Below, one piece after another: positions 16,462 to 23,885 of a stretch of DNA of 23,885 nucleotides. The position numbers and the translations under genes were made by a program. The stretch comes from Candidatus Sulfopaludibacter sp. SbA3 (lineage in GTDB: Bacteria; Acidobacteriota; Terriglobia; Bryobacterales; Bryobacteraceae): assembly GCA_945900935.1 (NCBI GenBank), contig CAMDKT010000017.1:1-23885 (forward strand), written 5' to 3'. Each line of letters opens with the position of its first letter. The first letter of the stretch is position 1. A model generated the notes under the pieces. That model did not search any database. It worked only from the letters and a program-made list of their open reading frames with translations, and was not told the origin of the DNA.

Positions 16462-18108
16462 CTAAAACAAACCACCTTGTTTCTCTCTCACCTTCGACTT
16501 CCGTTCCGCCTTTTTGAAAGTGGCGATGTTGTGGCGTGGGAACTCCAGCTTCTTTCCGGCCAGCAATTCAGCGATGGTAAGAATCTGAATTCGAGGAAAC
16601 TTTTCGGCTGACTTGCCTTCCAGCTTCAACGCCGATTCGTAGAACCCGGCTGAGACTGCTTCTGTTCTCATAGGCCCGCTCGACTCTTCCAACGTGATGA
16701 AGCATCCAATTGCCGCTTTCTCTCGTTCCATCACACCCTTCAAGTCCCGGACATCACCAACTTTGACATGGCCGCTTTTCACTTGGACAACGATCTTTTT
16801 GGCCTGACCGCTCATGTCGTCAACGAAATGGATAATTCCGTCGATCCCGCTATCGGCGCCTTTTTTGCGTTTGTCTTGCGAGGGAAAGGCTTCCACCAAT
16901 CCAGCCGCCCACCACTGGAACTGGTAGCGATCCTGAATGGCAAGGGCTTGCGCGGACTCCAAATCTTTGGGGTCACCCATCACTCCATAGGGTGCAAGTT
17001 CGGATTTGAAGTGATCGAAGAGCCTATGCCGGATCAGGGTTATCGCCAAATGAGTAATGTCAATGCCGATCCACTTTCGATGAAGTCGCTCGGCAACCGA
17101 AATCGAGGTCCCACAGCCGCAGAAAGGATCCAAAACTATGTCGCCTTCGTTTGAGCTAGCCTCGATGATTCGTTCTAACAACGCTTCCGGCTTCTGGGTG
17201 GGATAGCCGAGCCGTTCGTCGGCCTGTGCGCCTATTGGATTGATGTCAGACCATATATCCTGTATCGAAACTCCCGGCATCTCGTCCAGGTATCGTTTGT
17301 AGGCCGGAACAGAGCCGGGGCTAGTTTGAATTACGCGGCCTTGCGCGATTAATTCCTCCATCTTTACTTTGCTGTAGCGCCAGTACCGAGTGACGCCCAT
17401 GACCTCATATGATGGGTTGCCCTTCGCCGCCCCGCCCGGCCCCGTAATGTCGCCGAGTCTATAACGACGTCCCGTGTCTGTTTCGACGTGACGATAAAAC
17501 TGGTCGACATATTGCTGGTCATATCGGGTGTAACGTTGATTCCACGTATGTGTCTGCTCTAGTTTTGAATAGAAAAGCAGTACATCGTGAATACGGCCGT
17601 GCTGTTTACGTCCTTGCTTGCCATCGCTGTGGGCACTACTCCTCTTCCATACGATTTCGGTTTTGAAGTTCTCCACGCCAAAAACCGCATCCATCAACAG
17701 CTTCAAATAGTGGCTTGCGGTTGGGTCGCAATGAAGGTAAATGCTGCCCGTCGGCTTCAACGCCCGATGCAGTTCCCTTAACCGCGGCGCCATCATGACG
17801 AGGTACGCCATCATGTCGCTTTGGCCGATAATCACCCGAAACGCCTGGATAAACTCGGCTAACCGCCCGCCTTTTAAGACTGTCTCGTAGTACGCCTCCT
17901 CCGCCTCCGCCCCCCATTCCCAAGTGTCCTCAAACGCCGTGATCTGGGCGTGAGAGTGCTGTCCGCTCTTCTCCTTGAACAACACGTTGTAGTTGGCGTT
18001 GGAGTTGAACGGCGGGTCGAGGTATACGAGGTCTACCGACTCGTCAGCGACGTGCTCCCGGAGGATCCGCAGATTGTCGCCAAAGAAGAGTTTGTTTTTC
18101 CAGAGCAT
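16462..18108 (-). CDS. Beta-class DNA methyltransferase fused to an Mrr-like nuclease domain
   Basis: A 548-residue protein. Motif IV DPPF is at 31-34 (VDLVYLDPPFNSNANY) and the SAM-binding region, with TQKP (304-307) and DPFCGCGTS (327-335), follows in the C-terminal half of the catalytic domain, the beta-class N6-adenine/N4-cytosine order. Residues ~395-500 add a second domain with GADSGIDG (417-424) and VVQVKSG (440-446), the D...QxK signature of Mrr-type PD-(D/E)XK nucleases. It may be a single-chain restriction-modification enzyme or a methyltransferase with a DNA-scanning module. No separate specificity or restriction gene adjoins it. It is the only minus-strand gene in its neighbourhood, wedged between msbA and yicC, suggesting acquisition. 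Confidence 0.88.
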   Translation of the reverse strand: MLWKNKLFFGDNLRILREHVADESVDLVYLDPPFNSNANYNVLFKEKSGQHSHAQITAFEDTWEWGAEAEEAYYETVLKGGRLAEFIQAFRVIIGQSDMMAYLVMMAPRLRELHRALKPTGSIYLHCDPTASHYLKLLMDAVFGVENFKTEIVWKRSSAHSDGKQGRKQHGRIHDVLLFYSKLEQTHTWNQRYTRYDQQYVDQFYRHVETDTGRRYRLGDITGPGGAAKGNPSYEVMGVTRYWRYSKVKMEELIAQGRVIQTSPGSVPAYKRYLDEMPGVSIQDIWSDINPIGAQADERLGYPTQKPEALLERIIEASSNEGDIVLDPFCGCGTSISVAERLHRKWIGIDITHLAITLIRHRLFDHFKSELAPYGVMGDPKDLESAQALAIQDRYQFQWWAAGLVEAFPSQDKRKKGADSGIDGIIHFVDDMSGQAKKIVVQVKSGHVKVGDVRDLKGVMEREKAAIGCFITLEESSGPMRTEAVSAGFYESALKLEGKSAEKFPRIQILTIAELLAGKKLEFPRHNIATFKKAERKSKVREKQGGLF

Positions 18109-18126
18109 GTTGAGCGAACAACCAGT

Positions 18127-18146
18127 ATCCTACGGATCGGTAGGAT
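18127..18146. promoter_or_regulatory. 20-bp near-palindrome between methyltransferase and yicC
   Basis: Arms ATCCTAC and GTAGGAT are perfect 7-bp complements around a GATC-centred core; 18 of 20 positions are symmetric. It lies 19 bp upstream of the methyltransferase ATG in a 63-bp divergent gap. A second palindrome, AGGATCCT, overlaps its right arm. A CATAAT box (18155-18160) could serve yicC, and GATACT on the minus strand (18124-18129) could serve the methyltransferase. The position fits an operator, possibly one that is methylation-sensitive. Confidence 0.5.
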
Positions 18147-18171
18147 CCTTAGTTCATAATAGGAACTTACC

Positions 18172-19065
18172 ATGGCCATTCGCAGCATGACCGGATACGC
18201 CCGCCTCCGCCGCTCGTCGCCGGATAGCGAGGTCGTTCTTAGCATCAAAGCCGTCAACCACCGCGGCCTCGACATCCATTTCCACTTGCCTCCGGATTTC
18301 GACCCCTACGAACATTCCATCCGCGCCGTGGTTCGCCGCCTAGTCTCTCGCGGACATTTGGAAATTCGCGCCTCTTACAAGCGCAATGCCGATGACGCCG
18401 AAGCGCAGCTCAACGTACCCATGCTCGACGCCTACGTCGCCGCCTGGCGACTTTCCGCGAAGCGCCACGGTATCACCGCCGAGCCCGATCTCTCCACCGC
18501 CCTCCGCCTGCCCGGGATGCTTGCCCCCGGCACCGACCGAGATCCCGAAGCCAGCATGGAAAAGTTCCTCTGCGAACTCACCGAAGACACCGTCAAGGAA
18601 CTCAACATCTTCCGCGAACGCGAAGGCCACGACACCCTCGCCGTCCTCCTCAACCGCAACGCGCACATCCGCGCCGCCGTCGCCCGCGTCGGCGACATTC
18701 GCTCCCGCGCCATGCCCGCATTTCAGGCGCGCATGCGCGACCGGCTCGCCGACATTCTCAGCGGCACCCAACTCGATCCGCAGCGAATTGTCCAGGAAGC
18801 GGCCATCCTCGCCGACCGCAGCGACATCGGCGAAGAAATCGCCCGCCTCGATATCCACACCGGGGAGCTCGAAAAACTCCTGAACGCAGGCGGCGAGGTC
18901 GGCAAAAAGCTCGACTTCCTGCTCCAGGAAATGAACCGCGAAACCAACACGATGCTCTCCAAAACCAACGGGATCGGGGAGCAGGGACTGACCATCACCG
19001 AAACCGCGCTCGGCATTAAAGCCGACATCGAGAAAATTCGCGAGCAATCTCTCAATTTAGAATGA
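18172..19065 (+). CDS. yicC: YicC-family endoribonuclease
   Basis: A 297-residue protein with the YicC N-terminal signature RSMTGYARLRR and ...IKAVNHRGLDIHFHLP, and the conserved C-terminal domain DFLLQEMNRETNTMLSKTN...IKADIEKIREQ. YicC is an Mn2+-dependent endoribonuclease linked to small-RNA turnover in E. coli. Length is normal for the family. The stop overlaps the gmk start by 4 nt (ATGA); yicC-gmk-rpoZ is a widespread gene order, supporting the call. The gap upstream separates it from the divergent methyltransferase and is the likely promoter for the housekeeping run. Confidence 0.95.
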   Translation: MAIRSMTGYARLRRSSPDSEVVLSIKAVNHRGLDIHFHLPPDFDPYEHSIRAVVRRLVSRGHLEIRASYKRNADDAEAQLNVPMLDAYVAAWRLSAKRHGITAEPDLSTALRLPGMLAPGTDRDPEASMEKFLCELTEDTVKELNIFREREGHDTLAVLLNRNAHIRAAVARVGDIRSRAMPAFQARMRDRLADILSGTQLDPQRIVQEAAILADRSDIGEEIARLDIHTGELEKLLNAGGEVGKKLDFLLQEMNRETNTMLSKTNGIGEQGLTITETALGIKADIEKIREQSLNLE

Positions 19066-19670
19066 GCACTCTCTTCGTCATCTCCGGCCCTTCCGGCGCT
19101 GGAAAATCTGTACTGATTCGCCGCATCCTGGATGACGTGCCGTCCATTCGTTTCTCCGTCAGCAGCACCACGCGCGGACCGCGCCCCGGTGAAACGGAAG
19201 GAATCGACTACCATTTCATTTCCCGCGAACAGTTTCAAGCCGACATCGAAGCCGCCCGTTTTCTCGAACATGCCCAGTATTCGGGTAACTTGTACGGCAC
19301 CAACCGCCATGAAATTGAGGAAGCCGAACGCCTGGGCCAGGATCTGCTCCTCGACATCGAAGTCCAGGGTGCGCGACAATTACAGGAGAAGGGTGTCGAA
19401 GCTGTTTACATCTTCGTGACCCCGCCGAGTTTCGCCGAACTGGAACGGCGCCTCCGCTCCCGCAATACTGAGGACGAGGCGGCTATTCAACGTCGGCTCC
19501 GACAGTCCGTGGAAGATGTTTCGCACGTACACCGGTATCAATTTGTGATCGTTAACGATAACCTGGAAGAAGACTACTCCCGATTACGTTCCATTTTCGT
19601 CGCTGAAAGGTCCCGCCTTTCTCGAATGGAACCCACTCTGGAACCGATCCTTGCTTCCTTTCAAAAGTAG
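19062..19670 (+). CDS. gmk: Guanylate kinase
   Basis: A 202-residue P-loop kinase phosphorylating GMP/dGMP to the diphosphates. The P-loop is GPSGAGKSV (about residues 9-17), followed by the GMP-binding STTRGPRPGETEGIDYHFIS segment, the YSGNLYGTN loop and LLLDIEVQGARQL. Length and motif spacing are typical. It is translationally coupled to yicC and lies 9 bp before rpoZ. Confidence 0.97.
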   Translation: MSTLFVISGPSGAGKSVLIRRILDDVPSIRFSVSSTTRGPRPGETEGIDYHFISREQFQADIEAARFLEHAQYSGNLYGTNRHEIEEAERLGQDLLLDIEVQGARQLQEKGVEAVYIFVTPPSFAELERRLRSRNTEDEAAIQRRLRQSVEDVSHVHRYQFVIVNDNLEEDYSRLRSIFVAERSRLSRMEPTLEPILASFQK

Positions 19671-19679
19671 AAAGACTCT

Positions 19680-19925
19680 ATGCCCGACAACACCACTCGT
19701 AACGCGCACCACTCCATTCCCGACGATTCCGAATCGTCCACCTACCGCTACATCATTGTCGCGGCCAAGCGCGCGCGCCAGCTCCAGGCCGGCGCCCGTT
19801 CGTTCCTGCCCACGACCTCGCGCAAGCCCACCGTCACGGCACTCGAGGAAGTGCGCCGCGGACTCGTGCAGTACGAAGACCCCATCCGCGATGCCGCTTT
19901 GGCCGCTCGCAACACGGGTAAATAG
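19680..19925 (+). CDS. rpoZ: RNA polymerase omega subunit
   Basis: An 81-residue protein with the omega core RYIIVAAKRARQLQAGAR, then SRKPTVTALEEVRRGL, the conserved helix that folds around the beta' C-terminus. The N-terminal ~20 residues are polar and variable. Its position directly after gmk is the standard arrangement and strengthens the call for this short, divergent family. The start lies 9 bp after the gmk stop; coaBC follows within 10 bp. Confidence 0.93.
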   Translation: MPDNTTRNAHHSIPDDSESSTYRYIIVAAKRARQLQAGARSFLPTTSRKPTVTALEEVRRGLVQYEDPIRDAALAARNTGK

Positions 19926-19935
19926 GAGCGCCGTC

Positions 19936-21150
19936 ATGAATGTCGTCTTGGGCGTAGGCGGCGGCATTGCCGCCTACAAGGCGGCTGAACTCGCCCGGCT
20001 GCTCATGCGCCAGGGCTTGCAGGTCAATACGGTTCTCACTCGCGCCGCCGGCGAGTTCATTACCCCGCTTACTTTCGCCGCCCTCACCGGCCGCAAAGTC
20101 ATCACGGATCTTTTTGCCAACCGTTCGGCCGAAGACATTCTCTCGAGTTCCGTCGAGCATATTCAGGTCGCTCAGGAAAATCAGGTTCTGGTCGTGGCTC
20201 CTGCCACGGCTGACCTGCTGGCCAAATTCGCCCACGGCATCGCTGACGATTTCCTTTCCACGCTTTACTTAGCCTTCACCGGCCCCATCGTGCTTGCCCC
20301 CGCCATGAATACGAACATGTGGAACCACTCCGCCACTGTCGCCAACATGTCGGTCCTTCGCGCTCGCGGCCACCGAATCGTTGGGCCGGACGCGGGGGAC
20401 TTGGCTTGCGGCACCGTCGGTCCCGGCCGCTTGGCGGATCCGGAACAGATCGCCGCCGTCGTCGTCGCCGCCGCTTTGAACAAGGAAGATCTTAGCGGAG
20501 AAGTCGTCCTCATCTCCGCCGGCCCAACCCAGGAACCGCTCGACCCGGTTCGCTACATCACCAACCGTTCCAGCGGAAAGATGGGTTATGCGCTCGCCGA
20601 AGCCGCCAACGCTCGCGGCGCCCAAGTTATTCTCGTCAGCGGCCCGGTTCACATTCCCCCTCCTCCCGGCGTCGAAGTAGTCAGCGTACGCACAGCCCAT
20701 CAGATGCGCGACGCCATCGTCGGGCGAATGGAGGAGGCGACCATCATCATCAAATCCGCCGCCGTCGCCGACTACTACGTCTCAACCGTCCCCGCCAGCA
20801 AAATCAAAAAAACCGCGGCGCGCGTCTCTCTCGACCTGGAGCCGACGCCCGATATTCTCGCCGAACTTGGGTCCCGCAAAGGGGATCGCCTTCTGATCGG
20901 CTTCGCCGCTGAAACCAGCGACTTGATCTCCGAATCACGGCGCAAAATGAAGACCAAGAAAGCCGATATGATCGTCGGCAATCTCGTCAACCTGGACGGC
21001 ACCGGCTTTGAGTCCGATCTGAATGAAGTAACCCTCGTTATGGCCACCGGGGAGACGATTCCCGTCGCCCGCGCCACCAAGCGCGAAATCGCGCATATCA
21101 TCTTCGACCACGCCCTGCGCTTGCGGCTCGCCCTGCACGCGTCACAATAA
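19936..21150 (+). CDS. coaBC: Bifunctional phosphopantothenoylcysteine decarboxylase/synthetase
   Basis: A 404-residue fusion covering two steps of coenzyme A synthesis. The N-terminal CoaC half (about 1-185) is an FMN-dependent flavoprotein with GGIAAYKAAEL, the APAMNTNMW substrate clamp (about 120-128) and DAGDLACGTVGPGRL, which carries the catalytic Cys at about 158. The CoaB half starts near 190 and shows ISAGPTQEPLDPVRYITNRS, SGKMGYALA and the KIKK motif. The ATG at 19936 has AGGAG (19924-19928) 7 bp upstream; the frame is open further upstream only through rpoZ sequence. Confidence 0.95.
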   Translation: MNVVLGVGGGIAAYKAAELARLLMRQGLQVNTVLTRAAGEFITPLTFAALTGRKVITDLFANRSAEDILSSSVEHIQVAQENQVLVVAPATADLLAKFAHGIADDFLSTLYLAFTGPIVLAPAMNTNMWNHSATVANMSVLRARGHRIVGPDAGDLACGTVGPGRLADPEQIAAVVVAAALNKEDLSGEVVLISAGPTQEPLDPVRYITNRSSGKMGYALAEAANARGAQVILVSGPVHIPPPPGVEVVSVRTAHQMRDAIVGRMEEATIIIKSAAVADYYVSTVPASKIKKTAARVSLDLEPTPDILAELGSRKGDRLLIGFAAETSDLISESRRKMKTKKADMIVGNLVNLDGTGFESDLNEVTLVMATGETIPVARATKREIAHIIFDHALRLRLALHASQ

Positions 21151-21157
21151 CAAGAGC

Positions 21158-21928
21158 ATGAGCCCCGACGACATCCGGCGCGTCCTCGAGTTCTATCAGG
21201 ACCTTGGCATCCAGTCGATTTACCGGCGCGGCGCACAGTTGACACCCGCCCCCGCGGCGGAGCCCGAGCCAATCTTTACATTCGACGATCTGCCTCCCAT
21301 GCCCCCCAGAACTCCCGCGCCCAAAATGATCGCCCTGATCCCGCTCGCTCCCGAAAACGATTCGCTGGAACGCATCCGCGCCGATATCGGCGATTGCAAA
21401 CGTTGCCGCCTCTGCGAAGGGCGCAACCAGATCGTCTTCGGCTCGGGGAACGAAAACTCTTCGCTCGTTTTCGTCGGCGAAGCCCCAGGCGCCGATGAAG
21501 ACGCCAGTGGCTTGCCCTTCGTCGGCCGCGCCGGTCAGTTGCTGACGCAGATGATCGAAGGCACCGCCGCGAAGGAAAACATCGCCATCAAGCGCGCGGA
21601 CGTCTTCATCTGTAACGTCGTCAAATGCCGGCCGCCGGAGAATCGCGCTCCGCAGCCAGACGAAATGGAGATCTGCGGCCAGTTTCTGTTTCGCCAGCTT
21701 TCCGCCATCAAGCCCAAGGCCATCTGCGCCCTTGGCGCCACCGCCGCCAAAGCTGTTCTCGGCAGCAAAGAGGGCGTCACGAAAATGCGCGGCAACTGGC
21801 ACAAATGGCGCGACATTCCCGTGATGGTGACCTACCACCCCTCTTACCTGCTGCGGCCCTATAATCAAAACGCTAAGCGCGAAGCCTGGGAAGACTTGAA
21901 AAAGGTGCTGCACTTTGTCTATGACTGA
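21158..21928 (+). CDS. Family 4 uracil-DNA glycosylase (Fe-S)
   Basis: A 256-residue UDGa-type glycosylase that removes uracil from DNA. The 4Fe-4S ligands are visible as Cys80, Cys83, Cys157 and Cys173, with the family spacing. Active-site motifs are GEAPGADED (107-115) and HPSYLLR (227-233); VFICNVVKCRPPENR is also typical. Residues 1-70 are an extra N-terminal section with a Pro/Ala/Glu-rich linker, absent from the shortest family members and common in proteins once annotated as phage DNA-polymerase-related. The gene overlaps tmk by 8 nt. Confidence 0.95.
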   Translation: MSPDDIRRVLEFYQDLGIQSIYRRGAQLTPAPAAEPEPIFTFDDLPPMPPRTPAPKMIALIPLAPENDSLERIRADIGDCKRCRLCEGRNQIVFGSGNENSSLVFVGEAPGADEDASGLPFVGRAGQLLTQMIEGTAAKENIAIKRADVFICNVVKCRPPENRAPQPDEMEICGQFLFRQLSAIKPKAICALGATAAKAVLGSKEGVTKMRGNWHKWRDIPVMVTYHPSYLLRPYNQNAKREAWEDLKKVLHFVYD

Positions 21929-22616
21929 CGTTCGCCGCCCCGGCCTGTTTCTGTCGTTCGAAGGCATGGACGGCAGCGGAAAAACAACGCAAATGAGTCT
22001 GCTCATCGACCGTCTGCGTCAGGAAGGCTACGACGTGCTCGAAACCGCCGAACCCGGCGGCACGCCCATCGGCCGCCAGATTCGCCGAATCCTGCTCGAC
22101 GGCGCAAATCAGGAACTCTCCAGCCGCGCGGAACTGCTGCTCTACTTCGCCTGCCGCGCGCAGAATGTCGATGAATGGATTCGTCCCGCCCTCACCGCTG
22201 GCCGCATCGTCGTCTCGGATCGCTTTACGGACTCCACACTGGCCTACCAGGGCGCCGGACGCGGCCTTCCGCTCGATACCATTCACGCACTCCACCGCTT
22301 CGCCTGCGGCCCTACAGCGCCAGACCTCACCATCTATCTCGACATCGCCCGCGCCATCGGTCTCGCCCGTGCCCACGCTCGCAACGCCGAACGCGCCGCC
22401 GCCGCTCAGCCTGACGAAACCCGCATTGACGACGAAGCCGCCGAATTCCACGACCGCGTCCATCAAGCCTACGCCGCCCTCTGCGACAATGAACCGAACC
22501 GCATCCGCCGCATCGACGCCGCGCAGCCGATTGACCAGGTTCACGCCGATATCTGGGACGCAGTCGCTTCCCGCGTGGCCGCCCACGCTCTAAGAAAAGG
22601 CCCGGCCCATGTTTGA
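21921..22616 (+). CDS. tmk: Thymidylate kinase
   Basis: A 231-residue P-loop kinase converting dTMP to dTDP. The P-loop reads FEGMDGSGKTTQ (about residues 13-24), and the dTMP-binding DR motif is DRFTDSTLAYQGAGRGL. The LID region is Arg/Ala-rich (ARAHARNAERAAAAQ), with DETRIDDEAAEFHDRV after it. I prefer the ATG at 21921; a TTG at 21915 is in frame two codons earlier. The gene overlaps the glycosylase stop by 8 nt and the holB start by 8 nt, so the DNA-metabolism trio is tightly coupled. Confidence 0.95.
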   Translation: MTDVRRPGLFLSFEGMDGSGKTTQMSLLIDRLRQEGYDVLETAEPGGTPIGRQIRRILLDGANQELSSRAELLLYFACRAQNVDEWIRPALTAGRIVVSDRFTDSTLAYQGAGRGLPLDTIHALHRFACGPTAPDLTIYLDIARAIGLARAHARNAERAAAAQPDETRIDDEAAEFHDRVHQAYAALCDNEPNRIRRIDAAQPIDQVHADIWDAVASRVAAHALRKGPAHV

Positions 22617-23634
22617 TAATTTCTACGGAAACGCAACCGCCGCCGAGGTTCTCAACCAAATGGTCAGCGGCAGCCGAATCCCTCAGACAATTTTGTTGGC
22701 CGGCCCCAACGGCATCGGCAAAGCGACTCTCGCCCGCCGTTTCGGTGCCCGCCTGCTCGGCCACGGCCCGGCCATCGAGAAGGACGATCTGAGCCTCCCG
22801 CACAATGTCGACCTGCTGGCCGAGCGCGAAAAAATGCCCGCCGACAAGCGCGGTGACGATCCGCTGCTGTTCCAGTCCCACCCCGATTTCGTTACTTTCT
22901 GCCCCGAAGGCCCGCTCCGCCAGATTTCCATTCAACAGATGCGAATCCTTAAGGAACGCGCCCAGTTCGCGCCGCTAAAGGGCCGCCATCGCATTTTCCT
23001 GATCGATCAAATTGATCGCGCCAATGAACAGGCAGCCAACTCGTTGCTCAAGATCCTGGAAGAGCCTCCGCCCTACCTCATCCTCGTCTGCACCGCCTCA
23101 AACGCCTACGATCTGCTGCCCACCATCCGCTCCCGCTCCGTGCCTCTCTATCTTTCGCGCCTGACGCCGGAGGAGATGGACGCCTTTGTCGCGCTCCGCG
23201 GGCTCGATCAGGCGAAGCGCCGCATCGCGCTGGCCGCCGGCAGCCCTGGCGCCGCCGTATCGCTGGATCTCGCTGTGTACGATAAACGCCGGGCCGCCAT
23301 GCTCGCCCTGCTCGGCGCTGCCGCCGGTGTGCTTCCCTGGGCCGACTGGGCGAAGCAATCCGAAGCCCTCAATGCGGCGCGCAGCGAAAAACTCGAAAAC
23401 TATTTGAAAGTGTTGTACCTCCTGCTCGAAGATCTCCTCTGGATTCGTTATTATCCTGAGGCCCCGCTTAAAAATTTTGATATTCGCCGGGAACTGGAAG
23501 GCCTCTCCCGCGTCATCGAGTTTGAGTGGATTCGCAAGGCCGTACGGAAAACAGACGAACTTATTGATCTCCTGCGCCGGAACATCCAGCGCGGGATTGC
23601 GCTGGATGCCTGGGTGTTGGAGCTTCGCCGTTAG
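22609..23634 (+). CDS. holB: DNA polymerase III delta' (clamp-loader) subunit
   Basis: A 341-residue AAA+ clamp-loader subunit. It shows a P-loop GPNGIGKAT (about 32-40), a Walker B-like LIDQIDRANEQAANSLLKIL segment followed by EEPP, and the TIRSRS sensor segment. The tmk-holB order is common and supports the call. Two oddities: the four-Cys zinc module usually found between the P-loop and Walker B is missing, replaced by a charged segment (DDLSLPHNVDLLAE), and the usual SRC motif is SRS. The P-loop Lys is retained, unlike in E. coli delta'. A gamma/tau role is unlikely given the length and lack of a C-terminal tail. Confidence 0.9.
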   Translation: MFDNFYGNATAAEVLNQMVSGSRIPQTILLAGPNGIGKATLARRFGARLLGHGPAIEKDDLSLPHNVDLLAEREKMPADKRGDDPLLFQSHPDFVTFCPEGPLRQISIQQMRILKERAQFAPLKGRHRIFLIDQIDRANEQAANSLLKILEEPPPYLILVCTASNAYDLLPTIRSRSVPLYLSRLTPEEMDAFVALRGLDQAKRRIALAAGSPGAAVSLDLAVYDKRRAAMLALLGAAAGVLPWADWAKQSEALNAARSEKLENYLKVLYLLLEDLLWIRYYPEAPLKNFDIRRELEGLSRVIEFEWIRKAVRKTDELIDLLRRNIQRGIALDAWVLELRR

Positions 23635-23764
23635 TTCCGCCAACTTGCCTAGCCGGACCGCGTATGGTTCAATAACTTTAGTTAACGATTCGCCATTTTC
23701 CAATGCGCCCATAAATTCATATTCGCAATTTTTCCCGGATATGGTCGCTGGAAGGATCTCCATC

Positions 23765-23885
23765 GTGGAAGTAACTGATCGCAAGTTGATTCGCCCTCAT
23801 CTTTTTCCTCTGAAAGAAACAATGCCTGTATCCCGTCCCCCAGCCGCCAATAAAAAACCGGTACCACCCGATCAGACGAATGCCG
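23765..23885 (+). CDS. N-terminus of a small protein, possibly Hfq-like (3'-truncated by window edge)
   Basis: A GTG at 23765 with a strong GGAAGGA (23750-23756) 8 bp upstream opens a frame that continues to the window end. The 40 visible codons begin VEVTDRKLIRPHLFPLKET and end in a basic, Pro-rich stretch with KKPVPPDQTNA. The last part resembles the entry into an Sm-like/Hfq core as I remember it from Acidobacteria Hfq proteins, which carry an N-terminal extension; the core itself lies outside the window, so this is tentative. An in-frame ATG at 23741 lacks a ribosome-binding site. Confidence 0.5.
   Translation, partial: MEVTDRKLIRPHLFPLKETMPVSRPPAANKKPVPPDQTNA

Noticed and set aside
21098..22006. 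302-codon open frame antisense to the UDG gene
   Set aside because: Shadow of a well-conserved gene; no motifs or ribosome-binding site.
23673..23684. TAACTTTAGTTA inverted repeat upstream of the last gene
   Set aside because: Only 5-bp A/T-rich arms; too short to separate from chance and not placed at a clear promoter.

Overview
The window looks like a chromosomal segment from an Acidobacteriota bacterium, most likely near Solibacter/Bryobacter. The grounds are gene content and order, not a database match: Tat-exported sulfatase and enolase-family enzymes, a short tail resembling the Solibacter-type TIGR03437 C-terminal domain, a yicC-gmk-rpoZ-coaBC-UDG-tmk-holB cluster, and high-GC, tightly packed genes. 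No rRNA, tRNA, CRISPR array, transposase or integrase was seen.

Layout. (1) 1-4902: a CocE/NonD-type hydrolase truncated by the window edge converges on a two-gene minus-strand unit, an Uup-like ABC-F ATPase followed by a polysaccharide deacetylase with an unusual C-terminal half. (2) 4953-7021: a mosaic region of rearrangement. It holds a decayed toxin-antitoxin module (frameshifts and deletions in both genes), one copy of a ~68 bp direct repeat, an orphan C-terminal tail of a TIGR03437-like protein, an intact VapBC50-like module (excisionase-type HTH antitoxin plus PIN toxin) with a promoter and a 9-bp repeat array, and the second repeat copy, which is the 3' end of a sulfatase gene. (3) 6966-13555: a sugar-acid/sulfated-carbohydrate region with a Tat-exported sulfatase, a divergent SSS-family Na+/solute symporter, a DgoD-like dehydratase with a Tat signal, and a KDPG/KDPGal-type aldolase. 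An AAA ATPase/TOPRIM-like (DUF3226-like) pair, probably a defence system, sits inside this gene run and is joined to the aldolase by a 4-nt ATGA overlap.

(4) 13578-16461: envelope genes, with a Trm112/YcaR-type zinc ribbon, a GT9 heptosyltransferase-like enzyme and an MsbA-like lipid exporter. (5) 16462-18108: a beta-class DNA methyltransferase fused to an Mrr-like PD-(D/E)XK domain, on the opposite strand and wedged between envelope and housekeeping genes. (6) 18172-23885: the housekeeping run yicC, gmk, rpoZ, coaBC, family-4 uracil-DNA glycosylase, tmk and holB, several of which overlap or nearly touch, then the start of a small gene that may encode an Hfq-like protein.

The best candidates for under-described biology are the AAA/TOPRIM pair embedded in a catabolic gene run, the VapBC cassette bracketed by a duplicated sulfatase gene end with an iteron-like operator, and the methyltransferase-nuclease fusion with a near-palindrome at its promoter side.
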